This document shows positions 1 to 7,930 of a DNA stretch of 64,000 nt, in pieces. A program made the translations under genes and the position numbers. Positions within the stretch are counted from its first letter, which is position 1. Each line of letters begins with the position of its first letter. Origin of the DNA: Paraburkholderia sabiae (GTDB taxonomy: Bacteria > Pseudomonadota > Gammaproteobacteria > Burkholderiales > Burkholderiaceae); contig NZ_CP125295.1 of assembly GCF_030412785.1 (NCBI RefSeq), positions 2,852,001-2,916,000 on the forward strand, given 5' to 3'. Below the pieces are notes generated by a model, which was not told the DNA's origin, ran no database searches, and saw nothing but the letters and a program-made list of their open reading frames with translations.

Positions 1-600
1 ATCGCTGATCGACAGCAGCGGCAATGCAAATGCGTCGATGCGGCCGTCCTGAAGCATCTTCAGTCCGCTCTGTCCGTCCGGCACAATGACTACGCGATCG
101 GTCGGAATATGTGCGGCGGTCGCGAGCTTCTGCTCGGTGGTGCCGCCTTCCACGCCGATCACCGCCTTAGGATCTTTGGCGATTTCCTCGTACGTCTTGA
201 TGCTCTTCGTGTTGCCCTTCTTCACCGCGAATGCCTCGACGGCACACAGCACCGGCTGGGAATATGCAACGGCCGCGCAGCGTTGCGGCGTCATGAACAG
301 GCCCGCCGCGATCGCGTCATGCCGGCCCACTGCGAGGCCGGGAATCATCGCGCCGTACTCGGAGACCGACGCAACGATGTCATTGACGCCGAGCTTCTTG
401 AACACCGCGCGCGCCACATCGGGTGCCGCGCCCGTCACCTTGCCGTCCGCGCCGACTGCGGTGAACGGCGGCTCGTTCGCGATCGCAATGCGCGCGAAGC
501 CCTGCTCCTTCAGTTGCGTCAGCTTGTCCTCTGCGGAGGCAACGCCGCTCAGCGTCAGCAGCGACAGGGTTCCCGTGATCAGAATGGCCTTCAGTTTCAT
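1..600 (-). CDS. ehuB: Ectoine/hydroxyectoine ABC transporter substrate-binding protein (3' end outside window)
   Basis: Periplasmic solute-binding protein (family 3 type) that would deliver ectoine or hydroxyectoine to an Ehu-type importer. The first 200 codons are present and the reading frame stays open to the window edge. An N-terminal signal peptide (MKLKAILITGTLSLLTLSG, cleavage near ASA) is followed by the ligand-domain start, with RIAIANEPPFTAV and AAPDVARAVFKKLGV as recognisable EhuB-type segments. It lies 64 bp downstream of the ATPase gene on the same strand, so the two are probably co-transcribed, and the permease genes would be expected beyond the left edge. The assignment to ectoine rather than another amino acid rests on similarity and on the divergent doeA next door. 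Confidence 0.82.
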   Translation of the reverse strand, partial: MKLKAILITGTLSLLTLSGVASAEDKLTQLKEQGFARIAIANEPPFTAVGADGKVTGAAPDVARAVFKKLGVNDIVASVSEYGAMIPGLAVGRHDAIAAGLFMTPQRCAAVAYSQPVLCAVEAFAVKKGNTKSIKTYEEIAKDPKAVIGVEGGTTEQKLATAAHIPTDRVVIVPDGQSGLKMLQDGRIDAFALPLLSISD

Positions 601-664
601 ATTTTTGGCTCCTCGAGCGTGGTGGTATGCAACGGCGTGTGTGTTCAGTAACGGAAAAAACTGT

Positions 665-1567
665 TCAGAGCCTGTGACCTGCCGCGATGATCTTGCGCAG
701 AAACGCCTTCGTGCGTTCATGCTCCGGATGACTGAATATGTCCTCGGGCTTGCCTTCTTCGACGATCCGGCCACGGTCGAAGAACAGCACGCGATCGGCG
801 AAGTCGTGCGCGAAGCCCATTTCGTGCGTGACGAGCAACATCGTCATGTCGGTCTCTTTCGCGAGACGTTGCATCACGTTCAGCACTTCTTCGACGAGTT
901 CCGGGTCGAGTGCCGACGTCACTTCATCGAACAGCATGATTCGCGGTGCAAGCGCGAGCGCACGCGCAATCGCCACGCGCTGCTTCTGGCCGCCCGACAG
1001 CTGCGCGGGCCGGCTCTTCGCCTTGTCGGCCATGCCGACCATGTCGAGCAGTTCCATCGCGCGCTTCTCTGCCGATTCGCGGCTCTCGCCTTTGGTCAGA
1101 ATCGGCGCGAGCGTGATGTTCTCGAGCACGCTCTTGTGCGGAAACAGATTGAAGTGCTGAAACACCATGCCGACTTTCGAGCGCATCTTCTGCAGATGCC
1201 GCTCGTTTGCGGGCACCATACGGCCGCCCTGCTGCATATGAAAGAGTTGTTCGCCATCGATTTCGACGTGACCGCCGTTGATCGATTCGAGCGTCATCAG
1301 AATGCGCAGGATCGTGGTCTTGCCCGAACCCGATGGACCGATCAATGCGAGTTTTTCGCCGGGCATGACATCGAGCGACAACTCGTCGAGCACGGTCAGC
1401 GCGCCATAGCGCTTCGTCACGCGATCGATCCTGATCAGGGGCTTGTTCTTTTGGGCTTCGACACGCGCTTCGGCAGCGTGATTACGTGCAACTCGTGAGT
1501 CAGGCGGGAAATCCGCCGGGGCAATATCTGAAACGCTTGGCATGTCGGCGACTCGCGCGGTTGTCAT
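665..1567 (-). CDS. ehuA: Ectoine/hydroxyectoine ABC transporter ATP-binding protein
   Basis: Cytoplasmic ATPase of a polar amino acid/ectoine ABC importer, 300 residues. Walker [10 protein letters not shown] is at about 77-85, the signature LSGGQKQR at about 190-197 and Walker B MLFDE at about 211-215, followed by the switch region VTHEMGFA. There is a roughly 40-residue N-terminal extension before the ABC domain. No strong ribosome site precedes the ATG at 1567, and a second Met eight codons later is an alternative start. The gene is first in a leftward operon with ehuB and diverges from doeA, so it probably imports the substrate that doeA hydrolyses. The general ABC class is certain; the substrate is inferred from context. 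Confidence 0.82.
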   Translation of the reverse strand: MTTARVADMPSVSDIAPADFPPDSRVARNHAAEARVEAQKNKPLIRIDRVTKRYGALTVLDELSLDVMPGEKLALIGPSGSGKTTILRILMTLESINGGHVEIDGEQLFHMQQGGRMVPANERHLQKMRSKVGMVFQHFNLFPHKSVLENITLAPILTKGESRESAEKRAMELLDMVGMADKAKSRPAQLSGGQKQRVAIARALALAPRIMLFDEVTSALDPELVEEVLNVMQRLAKETDMTMLLVTHEMGFAHDFADRVLFFDRGRIVEEGKPEDIFSHPEHERTKAFLRKIIAAGHRL

Positions 1568-1989
1568 CTCGATTCGATCCCGTTTGTCATGCTGGGCTTG
1601 ATGGAACGTGGGGCATTGGCATCGGCGCGCAGTACTGATGCCGGCTTGCCCGTTCCGCTATGCAAATCAGAATACAAAGCCATATTCACGATCCGATTGC
1701 TCTAGAACAATTCTTTTTCCAACGCTGCAACAGCGCGCCTCGCAATGCCGCGCCACGCGGCTCTCCATGCATCGAATGGGTGTACCTACCCAGGGCCAAT
1801 ACCTGGACAATCGGAACAGATGTCGAGTGCTTTACATGCGGGTATCGAAGATTGAACTAGCACATTCGAAGCGGCTTTTTCGCCGCATTAGACTGCGCGC
1901 AGAAATACCCAGAGGCGCTTTGTCACGCGTAGGAGAACACGCATGAGGCGTCACTTCTAGAACCGACCTCACGCAAGAGAGAGGGGAAC
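1568..1989. other. Divergent intergenic region between ehuA and doeA
   Basis: A 422-bp region between two divergent ectoine genes, so it should hold both promoters and any shared regulator site. A good ribosome site (GAGGGG, near 1980) precedes doeA. A short hairpin (GCGGC at 1871-1875, GCCGC at 1882-1886) is visible. I see no convincing sigma-70 box pair or long palindrome, and the short frames here have no coding character. Confidence 0.5.
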
Positions 1990-3210
1990 ATGTCAGAGAC
2001 AACGCAAACGGAAACGCGTAACGCGACGCCTGGCGTCCGTCTGCCGTTCGAGCGCGCCGAGTACGCCACGCGTCTCGCCAAAACGCGCAAAGCAATGCAG
2101 GCCGCAGGGATCGAACTGCTGATCGTGTCCGATCCGACCAATATGGCGTGGCTTACCGGCTATGACGGCTGGTCGTTCTATGTGCATCAGTGCGTGCTGC
2201 TCGCACTTGATGGCGAGCCCGTGTGGTTCGGTCGCGGTCAGGACGCTAACGGCGCGAAGCGCACGGTGTTCATGGAGCACGAGCATATCGTCGGCTACCC
2301 GGACCATTATGTGCAGTCGCCCGTTCGCCATCCGATGGATTACCTCGCGAAAGAAGTGATCGATGCACGCGGATGGGGCGCATTGCGTATCGGCGTCGAA
2401 ATGGATAACTACTATTTCAGCGCCGCGGCTTACCGGTCGCTCGTCGCGAATCTGCCGAACGCCAAGTGGCAGGACGCTACCGCGCTCGTGAACTGGCAAC
2501 GCGCAGTCAAATCGCCGCGCGAGATCGAATACATGCGCGTGGCCGCACGAATCGTCGAACAGATGCATGCGCATATCGTCGAGCGAATCGAACCCGGCAT
2601 GCGCAAGAATGACCTGGTCGCAGAGATCTACGCAACAGGAATTACCGGTGTGGATGGCTATGGCGGCGACTACCCGGCAATTGTGCCGCTGCTGCCGACG
2701 GGCGCCGACGCCGCTGCCCCGCATTTGACCTGGGACGACACGCCCTTTGCGAAAGACGCGGGCACATTCTTCGAAATTGCAGGCTGCTTCAAGCGCTATC
2801 ACTGCCCGCAGTCGCGTACGGTGTATCTCGGCAAGCCGCCGAAGCATTTCCTCGACGGCGAACGCGCGGTGGTGGAAGGCATCGAAGCAGGGCTTGCTGC
2901 GGCGAAACCGGGCAATACATGTGAAGACATCGCCAATGCATTCTTCGCGATGCTGCACAAGTACGGCATCGAAAAGAACAGCCGTTGCGGTTATCCCATC
3001 GGCGCGAGCTATCCGCCCGACTGGGGCGAGCGCACGATGAGCCTGCGTCCAGGCGACAAGACGGTGCTTGAACCCGGTATGACGTTCCATTTCATGCCCG
3101 GCCTGTGGCTCGACGACTGGGGCCTCGAAATTACTGAAAGTATTCTGATCACCGAGACGGGCGTCGAGACGCTCTGCAACACGCCGCGCAAGCTGTTCGT
3201 CAAGCCGTAA
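1990..3210 (+). CDS. doeA: Ectoine hydrolase, M24 (creatinase-like) family
   Basis: Cytoplasmic hydrolase of 406 residues expected to open the ectoine ring to N-acetyl-diaminobutyrate, the first step of ectoine catabolism. The N-terminal creatinase-like domain (about 1-165) contains MAWLTGYDGWSFYVHQ and GRGQDANGAKRT, typical of DoeA/EutD, followed by a pita-bread M24 domain. In the M24 domain the usual metal-ligand positions are changed (FFEIAG and HCPQSRT instead of an LxDxG...SDxTRT pattern), as in creatinase-like members that do not rely on the dinuclear metal centre. The start is supported by GAGGGG seven bases upstream. It diverges from ehuAB and is followed by an oxidoreductase gene. 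doeB (deacetylase) and doeX (regulator) are not in the window. Confidence 0.85.
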   Translation: MSETTQTETRNATPGVRLPFERAEYATRLAKTRKAMQAAGIELLIVSDPTNMAWLTGYDGWSFYVHQCVLLALDGEPVWFGRGQDANGAKRTVFMEHEHIVGYPDHYVQSPVRHPMDYLAKEVIDARGWGALRIGVEMDNYYFSAAAYRSLVANLPNAKWQDATALVNWQRAVKSPREIEYMRVAARIVEQMHAHIVERIEPGMRKNDLVAEIYATGITGVDGYGGDYPAIVPLLPTGADAAAPHLTWDDTPFAKDAGTFFEIAGCFKRYHCPQSRTVYLGKPPKHFLDGERAVVEGIEAGLAAAKPGNTCEDIANAFFAMLHKYGIEKNSRCGYPIGASYPPDWGERTMSLRPGDKTVLEPGMTFHFMPGLWLDDWGLEITESILITETGVETLCNTPRKLFVKP

Positions 3211-3231
3211 GGCTTTCACCTCTGCCTGGAA

Positions 3232-3266
3232 CCCGTCCGCGCGCGCTTCTCGCTTCGCGCGACGGG
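3232..3266 (+). repeat. Intercistronic hairpin between doeA and the oxidoreductase gene
   Basis: CCCGTC (3232-3237) pairs with GACGGG (3261-3266), and after one bulged C the inner GCGCG pairs with CGCGC (3256-3260). No T run follows, so it is more likely an mRNA processing or stability element than a terminator. It separates two co-directional genes 73 bp apart. Confidence 0.45.
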
Positions 3267-3283
3267 ATCATAAAAGGACAATC

Positions 3284-4378
3284 ATGCTTCCAAAGACCAT
3301 GAAGGCCGTCGTGCTGACCGCGCACGGCGGCCTGGACAAGCTTGTCTATCGCGACGACGTGCCCGTTCCCGTCTGTCAGCCGGGCGAAGTGTTGCTCGAC
3401 GTCACTGCGTGCGGACTGAACAACACCGACGTCTGGGTGCGCGAAGGTGCATACGGCACCGACGACGATCCGCAAGCCGTTTCGACCTGGCGGCGCGGAC
3501 GCTCGACGCTGTCGTTCCCGCGCATTCAGGGCGCGGACATCGTGGGACGCGTGGTCGCCGTGGGCAGCGACGTCAGCGAAACGCGTATCGGCGAACGGGT
3601 AATCGTCGACGCGTCGATCTATAACCGCGACGACGACAGCCTCGCCGACATCGACTATGTCGGCCACGGCCGTGACGGCGGCTACGCCGAATACGCAGCG
3701 GTCTCTTCCGGGAGCGCGCATCGCGTCGATTCCTCGTACTCCGATGCCGAACTCGCGACCTTCTGGTGCGCGTATCACACGGGCGAGCAGATGATCGAGC
3801 GCGCCGCCGTCAAGAGCGGCGACACGGTGCTGATTACGGGTGCTTCGGGTGGCGTCGGATCGGCCATCATTCAATTGTGCCGCGCGCGCGGCGCCATTCC
3901 GTACGCGGTGGTCAGCGAGGGCAAGGAAGAAGCCGTGCTGAAGCTCGGCGCAGAAGGTGCGATGCTGCGCGAGAGCCCGGATTTCGCTGCCGCTGTCGAA
4001 CAGATGACGGGCGGCAAGCCGATCGATGTGGTGGCCGATCTGGTCGGCGGTGCGCTGTTCGGCAAGCTGCTCAACATCCTTCGCCCGGAAGGCCGCTATA
4101 CGACGGCAGGTGCGATTGCCGGGCCCGTGGTTCAACTCGATCTGCGAACCATGTACCTGAAGCAGTTGCAGTTGAACGGATCATCGCAAGGCACACGCGG
4201 CGCGTTCAGGCGCGTGCTCGACTATATTCAGACGGGCACGATCAAACCCGTTCTTGCCGCAACGTATCCGCTGTCGAAGTTTCATGAAGCGCAAACGCAA
4301 TTCATGGGGAAGCGCTTCGTCGGCAATATCGTTGTTGTGCCGGACAGGCATTACAGTGAAGTGGCTGTTATGGCCTGA
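3284..4378 (+). CDS. Zinc-independent alcohol dehydrogenase/quinone oxidoreductase-like MDR protein
   Basis: A 364-residue medium-chain dehydrogenase/reductase. The N-terminal GroES-like domain has ACGLNNTDVWVREG, and the Rossmann domain has the nucleotide-binding segment VLITGASGGVGSAI (about residues 184-197). The zinc-site GHE of classical alcohol dehydrogenases is replaced by QGADI, and the four-Cys structural zinc lobe is absent, so this is the quinone-oxidoreductase-like branch. AAAAGGA lies 9 bases before the ATG. It follows doeA in the same direction, so a role in ectoine breakdown is possible but unproven; the substrate is unknown. Confidence 0.7.
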   Translation: MLPKTMKAVVLTAHGGLDKLVYRDDVPVPVCQPGEVLLDVTACGLNNTDVWVREGAYGTDDDPQAVSTWRRGRSTLSFPRIQGADIVGRVVAVGSDVSETRIGERVIVDASIYNRDDDSLADIDYVGHGRDGGYAEYAAVSSGSAHRVDSSYSDAELATFWCAYHTGEQMIERAAVKSGDTVLITGASGGVGSAIIQLCRARGAIPYAVVSEGKEEAVLKLGAEGAMLRESPDFAAAVEQMTGGKPIDVVADLVGGALFGKLLNILRPEGRYTTAGAIAGPVVQLDLRTMYLKQLQLNGSSQGTRGAFRRVLDYIQTGTIKPVLAATYPLSKFHEAQTQFMGKRFVGNIVVVPDRHYSEVAVMA

Positions 4379-4400
4379 GTAACACCCGCCTGAAAGAAGC

Positions 4401-4426
4401 CGGACCCGCGTATCTTTGCGGGTCCG
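4401..4426 (+). terminator. Hairpin after the oxidoreductase gene (possible terminator)
   Basis: CGGACCCGC (4401-4409) and GCGGGTCCG (4418-4426) form a perfect 9-bp GC-rich stem with an 8-base loop, 22 bp after the stop codon. No T run follows, so it may act as a weak terminator or 3' protective hairpin. Confidence 0.45.
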
Positions 4427-4486
4427 CGCGTCAACCGTTGACTGGATGCAAAAACTGTCTTTACCGCCTCGCATTTGAAAAACGTC

Positions 4487-4522
4487 GACAGTACACGATA
4501 CTTCTCAATACAAAGTACTGTC
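4487..4522 (+). promoter_or_regulatory. Inverted repeat upstream of the porin gene
   Basis: GACAGTAC (4487-4494) and GTACTGTC (4515-4522) are perfect 8-bp inverted arms separated by 20 bp. They end 19 bp before the porin ATG. They could be a regulator half-site pair or a 5' UTR stem-loop controlling translation of an abundant outer-membrane protein. Confidence 0.4.
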
Positions 4523-4541
4523 TGACTGCAGAGGCGAGAAG

Positions 4542-5687
4542 ATGAAGAAGCTGACCTTTGTCGCGATTTCCAGTTTCGTCGCTGCTTCCGCGTATGGACA
4601 GAGTTCCGTCACGCTCTATGGACTGATCGACGCGGGTCTCTCATACACGAATAACGTCAACAAGGGCACATCGCATGGTTCGCTGTTTCAGACCACTAGC
4701 GGTCAGATAAACGGTAGCCGCTTTGGCCTTCGCGGATCGGAAGATCTCGGTTCGGGACTTCACGCGATATTCGTCCTCGAAAACGGCTTCAATATCCAAA
4801 ACGGCAAACTCGGTCAGAACAGCAGACTGTTCGGACGACAGGCATTTGTCGGCTTGTCCACAGACCAGTTCGGCACCGTGACGTTAGGAAGACAGTACGA
4901 CTTTCTGACTGACTTCGTCGAACCATTGACAGGCGTGGCGGGCACATTCGGCGACGCGAGCTTCGCACATCCGTACGACAACGATAACCTCGATCACTCG
5001 ATACGGATGAATAACGCACTCAAGTATTCGAGCATCGAGTACTACGGCTTCCGGTTCGGCGGGCTCTATGCGTTTTCGAACAATCCGGATTTCGCAGCCA
5101 ATCGCGCCTATAGCGTGGGCGTCGCGTATAACCACGGCCCATTGAACCTGGCGGCAGCGTATCTCCAGGCGAATGGAAGCAACTCCACAACCAATACGTC
5201 GGGTGCGCTGGATCCAGCCGAAACTCAATCGAACGGCACTGGCGGCTTTCAGCTCGGAGCGGATGTGCAACGCACGGTCGCAGCCGTCGTCAGCTATGTT
5301 TTTGGCGGAGCGACCGTGGGCTTCTCATACTCGCACAGCCAGTTTCAGGGCACGCATTCGTTCGGCTCCAACAACGGCACGCTACGATTCGATAACTATG
5401 AAGTCAGCGGAAAATATGCGCTCACGCATGCCGTCACGTTGGGCGCTTCTTATACCTATACCGATGGACACGTGACCCAAACCACGAGTTTCAGCGAAGA
5501 CCCGAAATGGAATCAGGTCAACCTTCAGGCGGTCTATGCCTTTTCAAAGCGGACCGATGTCTATATCGAAGGGATGTATCAGCACGTAACGGGGCATGGC
5601 TATGTCGCATTCGTCAACAACTCGGGCGGAGCATCGACGACTGCAAACCAGGTTGTCGGTGCAGTAGGCATACGTACGCGATTCTAG
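4542..5687 (+). CDS. Gram-negative trimeric porin (Burkholderia OmpC-like)
   Basis: General-diffusion outer-membrane porin, 381 residues. The signal peptide MKKLTFVAISSFVAASAYG is followed by QSSVTLYGLIDAGL, the usual first strand of Burkholderiales porins. The body has alternating aromatic/polar strands, the typical GSRFGLRGSEDLGSG segment, and a C-terminal Phe (IRTRF) recognised by the BAM machinery. GAGGCGAGAAG precedes the ATG. An inverted repeat lies just upstream. Downstream it converges with the fusion reductase gene with only 6 bp between stops. The substrate cannot be told from sequence. Confidence 0.93.
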   Translation: MKKLTFVAISSFVAASAYGQSSVTLYGLIDAGLSYTNNVNKGTSHGSLFQTTSGQINGSRFGLRGSEDLGSGLHAIFVLENGFNIQNGKLGQNSRLFGRQAFVGLSTDQFGTVTLGRQYDFLTDFVEPLTGVAGTFGDASFAHPYDNDNLDHSIRMNNALKYSSIEYYGFRFGGLYAFSNNPDFAANRAYSVGVAYNHGPLNLAAAYLQANGSNSTTNTSGALDPAETQSNGTGGFQLGADVQRTVAAVVSYVFGGATVGFSYSHSQFQGTHSFGSNNGTLRFDNYEVSGKYALTHAVTLGASYTYTDGHVTQTTSFSEDPKWNQVNLQAVYAFSKRTDVYIEGMYQHVTGHGYVAFVNNSGGASTTANQVVGAVGIRTRF

Positions 5688-5693
5688 AGATTT

Positions 5694-7460
5694 CTAGAGA
5701 TCAATGACCGTATCACCGGCAGGTTGCGAGCAGCAGATGAGCACGTTGCCATCTGCGGGCTTGTCGAGCGGCTCCGGACTGTACGCTACGGTTCCCGAGA
5801 CCAATCCGCTCTCGCAGTTGTGGCAAACACCCGTCCGGCAGGCCCAGCGAACGGGAACATCGCAGGCTTCGGCCAACTCCAGGATGCTCTGGTAGGTCGA
5901 ACCGTCCCAGTGCACATTGATTCCGCTGCGGGCAAAGGACACAACCGGACCGGTGGTGCCGTGGTTCTCAGGTAGATGCGGCGCACGAATGGCATCGCCG
6001 ACGATTCCCGGATTCATCGACTCCATTCCATTGAAGATTTCGGTGTGCACCTGGCTCTTTGCGAATCCCAGATTCGTCAGCGCAGTCTGCATATCGGTCA
6101 TGAAGCGGGACGGTCCGCAAAGATAAACCTCTGCTTCCGCCGGAATACCCAGGCCCGCTAATATCGCTTGCGAAATATGACCCGTCTCCGTGTAGTGGAC
6201 TCCTTGCCGGTCACGCGCGGCGTCGGGCTTGCTGAAGCAGATATAGCGACGGCAATGCGCAAGCGCATCAGCGAAGCGCTGAGTTTCGGCATCGAACGGA
6301 TGATGCTGTCCATCGCGAGCCGCATGCAGCCACCAGACCTGCCGCGTCGAGTGTTGCGACGACAGCGTATTCAGCATCGCGAGAACGGGCGTCGCGCCGA
6401 TACCCGCGCTGAGAAGCACAACAGGACTCGTGCTCTCCAATAGCACGAAACTTCCACGAGGGGCGCTGACATCGATGACATCGCCAACGCGCACGCGATC
6501 ATGCAAATAAGCGGCGGCGACGCCTCCCGCTTCCAGTTTGACACTGATCCGGTATTCCAGCGATGACGGACCATTGGAGAGCGAATAGCTGCGATAGAGC
6601 GGTGGCTTTCCATCCCCCTGCTGAAGACGCAATACGACATACTGGCCCGGCTCTGCCATCGGCAATGGCCGATCGTCCGCGCGCCGAAGAGCAAACGAAA
6701 CGACATCGACGGACTCCGCGACAATCGACGCGACCGTAAGTGGATGAAATCCCGGCGCGCCTGGATGAGCTGCCGAGGCGGGCGCAAGCCCGGCGTTGCC
6801 TCCCTTGTTGCCGCTAACAGAGCTGCGCAACAAAGCCTCGAACGAATGCTTCCATCCCAGCGAAAGCGCATCGATACGCAGTGCCCGCTCAAGGCGTTCG
6901 CGAGGATGATGCGGAGAATACAGCAGCGCATTGATCTCGGTGACCGTCATGCGCTCGCCGCCTTCCTCCACTTTGACTATTTCGTCGTCTGCCCCGACCT
7001 CGCCTTCCTTTAAGACACGAAAGTAAAAGCCGGGCCGCCCGCTCGACGTGAGCAATGCCGCCATGCGCGGCTCGTTGACGCGAATACCCACGCGATAACA
7101 TGTCACCCGAGGTTGCGTCACCTCGAACAGCGCACTGCCGATTCGATACCGGTCGCCGATGCATACGTCGCAATCCGGCATGCCTTCAATCGTGAAGTTC
7201 TCGCCGAACTGGCCATACACAACTTCCGGCCATTTCAACTGCTCTTTCCACAAACGCGCCGATTCGGTCTGATAGACGAACACGGCCCGATGCTCACCTC
7301 CATGTCCAGCGAGATCGCCCTGCCCGTCTCCGTCCAGATTCAGCCGCGCTGCCCAGCAACGCTTCTTGAGCGGCTCCTTCCATATGCCTGTATGAACCGT
7401 ACGGCCTTTCCATTCGATATCGCGTGGAAGTCCAACATTCACTGAAAGTAGCCGCGCCAT
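5694..7460 (-). CDS. MOSC domain/flavin reductase/[2Fe-2S] ferredoxin fusion protein
   Basis: A 588-residue three-part redox protein. Residues 1 to about 215 are a YiiM-type MOSC domain (GDLAGHGGEHRAVFVYQ; Cys in PRVTCYRVG), a fold that binds molybdenum cofactor or related sulfur-carrying ligands. The middle has an FAD-binding barrel (RSYSLSNGP) and an NAD(P)-binding domain (LLSAGIGATPVLAML). The C-terminus is a plant-type 2Fe-2S domain with Cys spacing C-x4-C-x2-C in CRTGVCHNC and a final Cys in the CCSQP segment. This order would carry electrons from NAD(P)H through FAD to iron-sulfur, with the MOSC domain as possible acceptor site. The start codon comes 3 bases after the stop of the small secreted protein, so translation is probably coupled. 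Physiological substrate unknown. Confidence 0.88.
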   Translation of the reverse strand: MARLLSVNVGLPRDIEWKGRTVHTGIWKEPLKKRCWAARLNLDGDGQGDLAGHGGEHRAVFVYQTESARLWKEQLKWPEVVYGQFGENFTIEGMPDCDVCIGDRYRIGSALFEVTQPRVTCYRVGIRVNEPRMAALLTSSGRPGFYFRVLKEGEVGADDEIVKVEEGGERMTVTEINALLYSPHHPRERLERALRIDALSLGWKHSFEALLRSSVSGNKGGNAGLAPASAAHPGAPGFHPLTVASIVAESVDVVSFALRRADDRPLPMAEPGQYVVLRLQQGDGKPPLYRSYSLSNGPSSLEYRISVKLEAGGVAAAYLHDRVRVGDVIDVSAPRGSFVLLESTSPVVLLSAGIGATPVLAMLNTLSSQHSTRQVWWLHAARDGQHHPFDAETQRFADALAHCRRYICFSKPDAARDRQGVHYTETGHISQAILAGLGIPAEAEVYLCGPSRFMTDMQTALTNLGFAKSQVHTEIFNGMESMNPGIVGDAIRAPHLPENHGTTGPVVSFARSGINVHWDGSTYQSILELAEACDVPVRWACRTGVCHNCESGLVSGTVAYSPEPLDKPADGNVLICCSQPAGDTVIDL

Positions 7461-7463
7461 TGT

Positions 7464-7751
7464 CTAGCTGCCAAAAAATATGTCGCAATAGCTGACGGGG
7501 CCGACGCATTGTCCTTTTCCGGAGGCCCCGCTCCCATGTCGAAACATACTGCCGAACAGATGATGTGTCGATCCGGCTTGCTGTGCTCCATTCGTCGAAC
7601 CGCCGTAACTCGCTGCATTGCCGGTACCAGCCTGTGCCGCCTGCGCATCGTTTGCCTGATCGGCGGAAGGTGCGGCGCTTTGCTGAGCCAACACCAACGC
7701 AGGACCTGCACAAGCAATAACGACGATCAAACGTAGAACGATCGTTCTCAT
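7464..7751 (-). CDS. Small secreted protein of unknown function, coupled to the MOSC-ferredoxin gene
   Basis: A 95-residue protein whose start at 7751 is chosen because AAAGGAG lies about 9 bases upstream; a longer frame lacks this. The N-terminus is a clear signal peptide (MRTIVLRLIVVIACAGPALVLAQ). The mature part is Ala/Gln/Gly/Ser-rich and low in complexity, ending with two Cys residues in QCVGPVSYCDIFFG that could form a disulfide. No family recognised. Its stop codon is followed after 3 bases by the start of the fusion reductase, so the two are one transcript although one product is exported and the other looks cytoplasmic. Codons 2-5 overlap the GAACGATCGTTC palindrome. Confidence 0.65.
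   Translation of the reverse strand: MRTIVLRLIVVIACAGPALVLAQQSAAPSADQANDAQAAQAGTGNAASYGGSTNGAQQAGSTHHLFGSMFRHGSGASGKGQCVGPVSYCDIFFGS
7735..7748. promoter_or_regulatory. Palindrome AGAACGATCGTTCT at the start of the small secreted protein gene
   Basis: A perfect 14-bp palindrome immediately after the ATG. Its 12-bp core GAACGATCGTTC also occurs inside the 20-bp palindrome at 23689-23708. Such symmetric sites are commonly bound by dimeric repressors, but here it also encodes codons 2-5, so it may be coincidental. Confidence 0.35.
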
Positions 7752-7930
7752 GACAACTACTCCTTTAACGATGGCATCGGCCAGGTTCCGATAGCTCATG
7801 AGAACATTCTAGGTTTCTGCTTCCGGGACACCAGTGAAATCGCGTGCATCAAAGCACTCGATATCGGCCCAAAAGGCAACGATGTACAACTGGAAGTGGC
7901 ATGCATTTCGCGATGTTCCGTCCGACACAC

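Noticed and set aside
86..1498. 470-residue plus-strand frame across ehuB and ehuA
   Set aside because: Spans two genes on the opposite strand; no family signal.
1608..2141. Short frames between ehuA and doeA
   Set aside because: No ribosome sites or coding character; region holds promoters.
5688..5705. TCTAGAGAT repeated twice between the porin and fusion-reductase stops
   Set aside because: Too short and simple to be meaningful.
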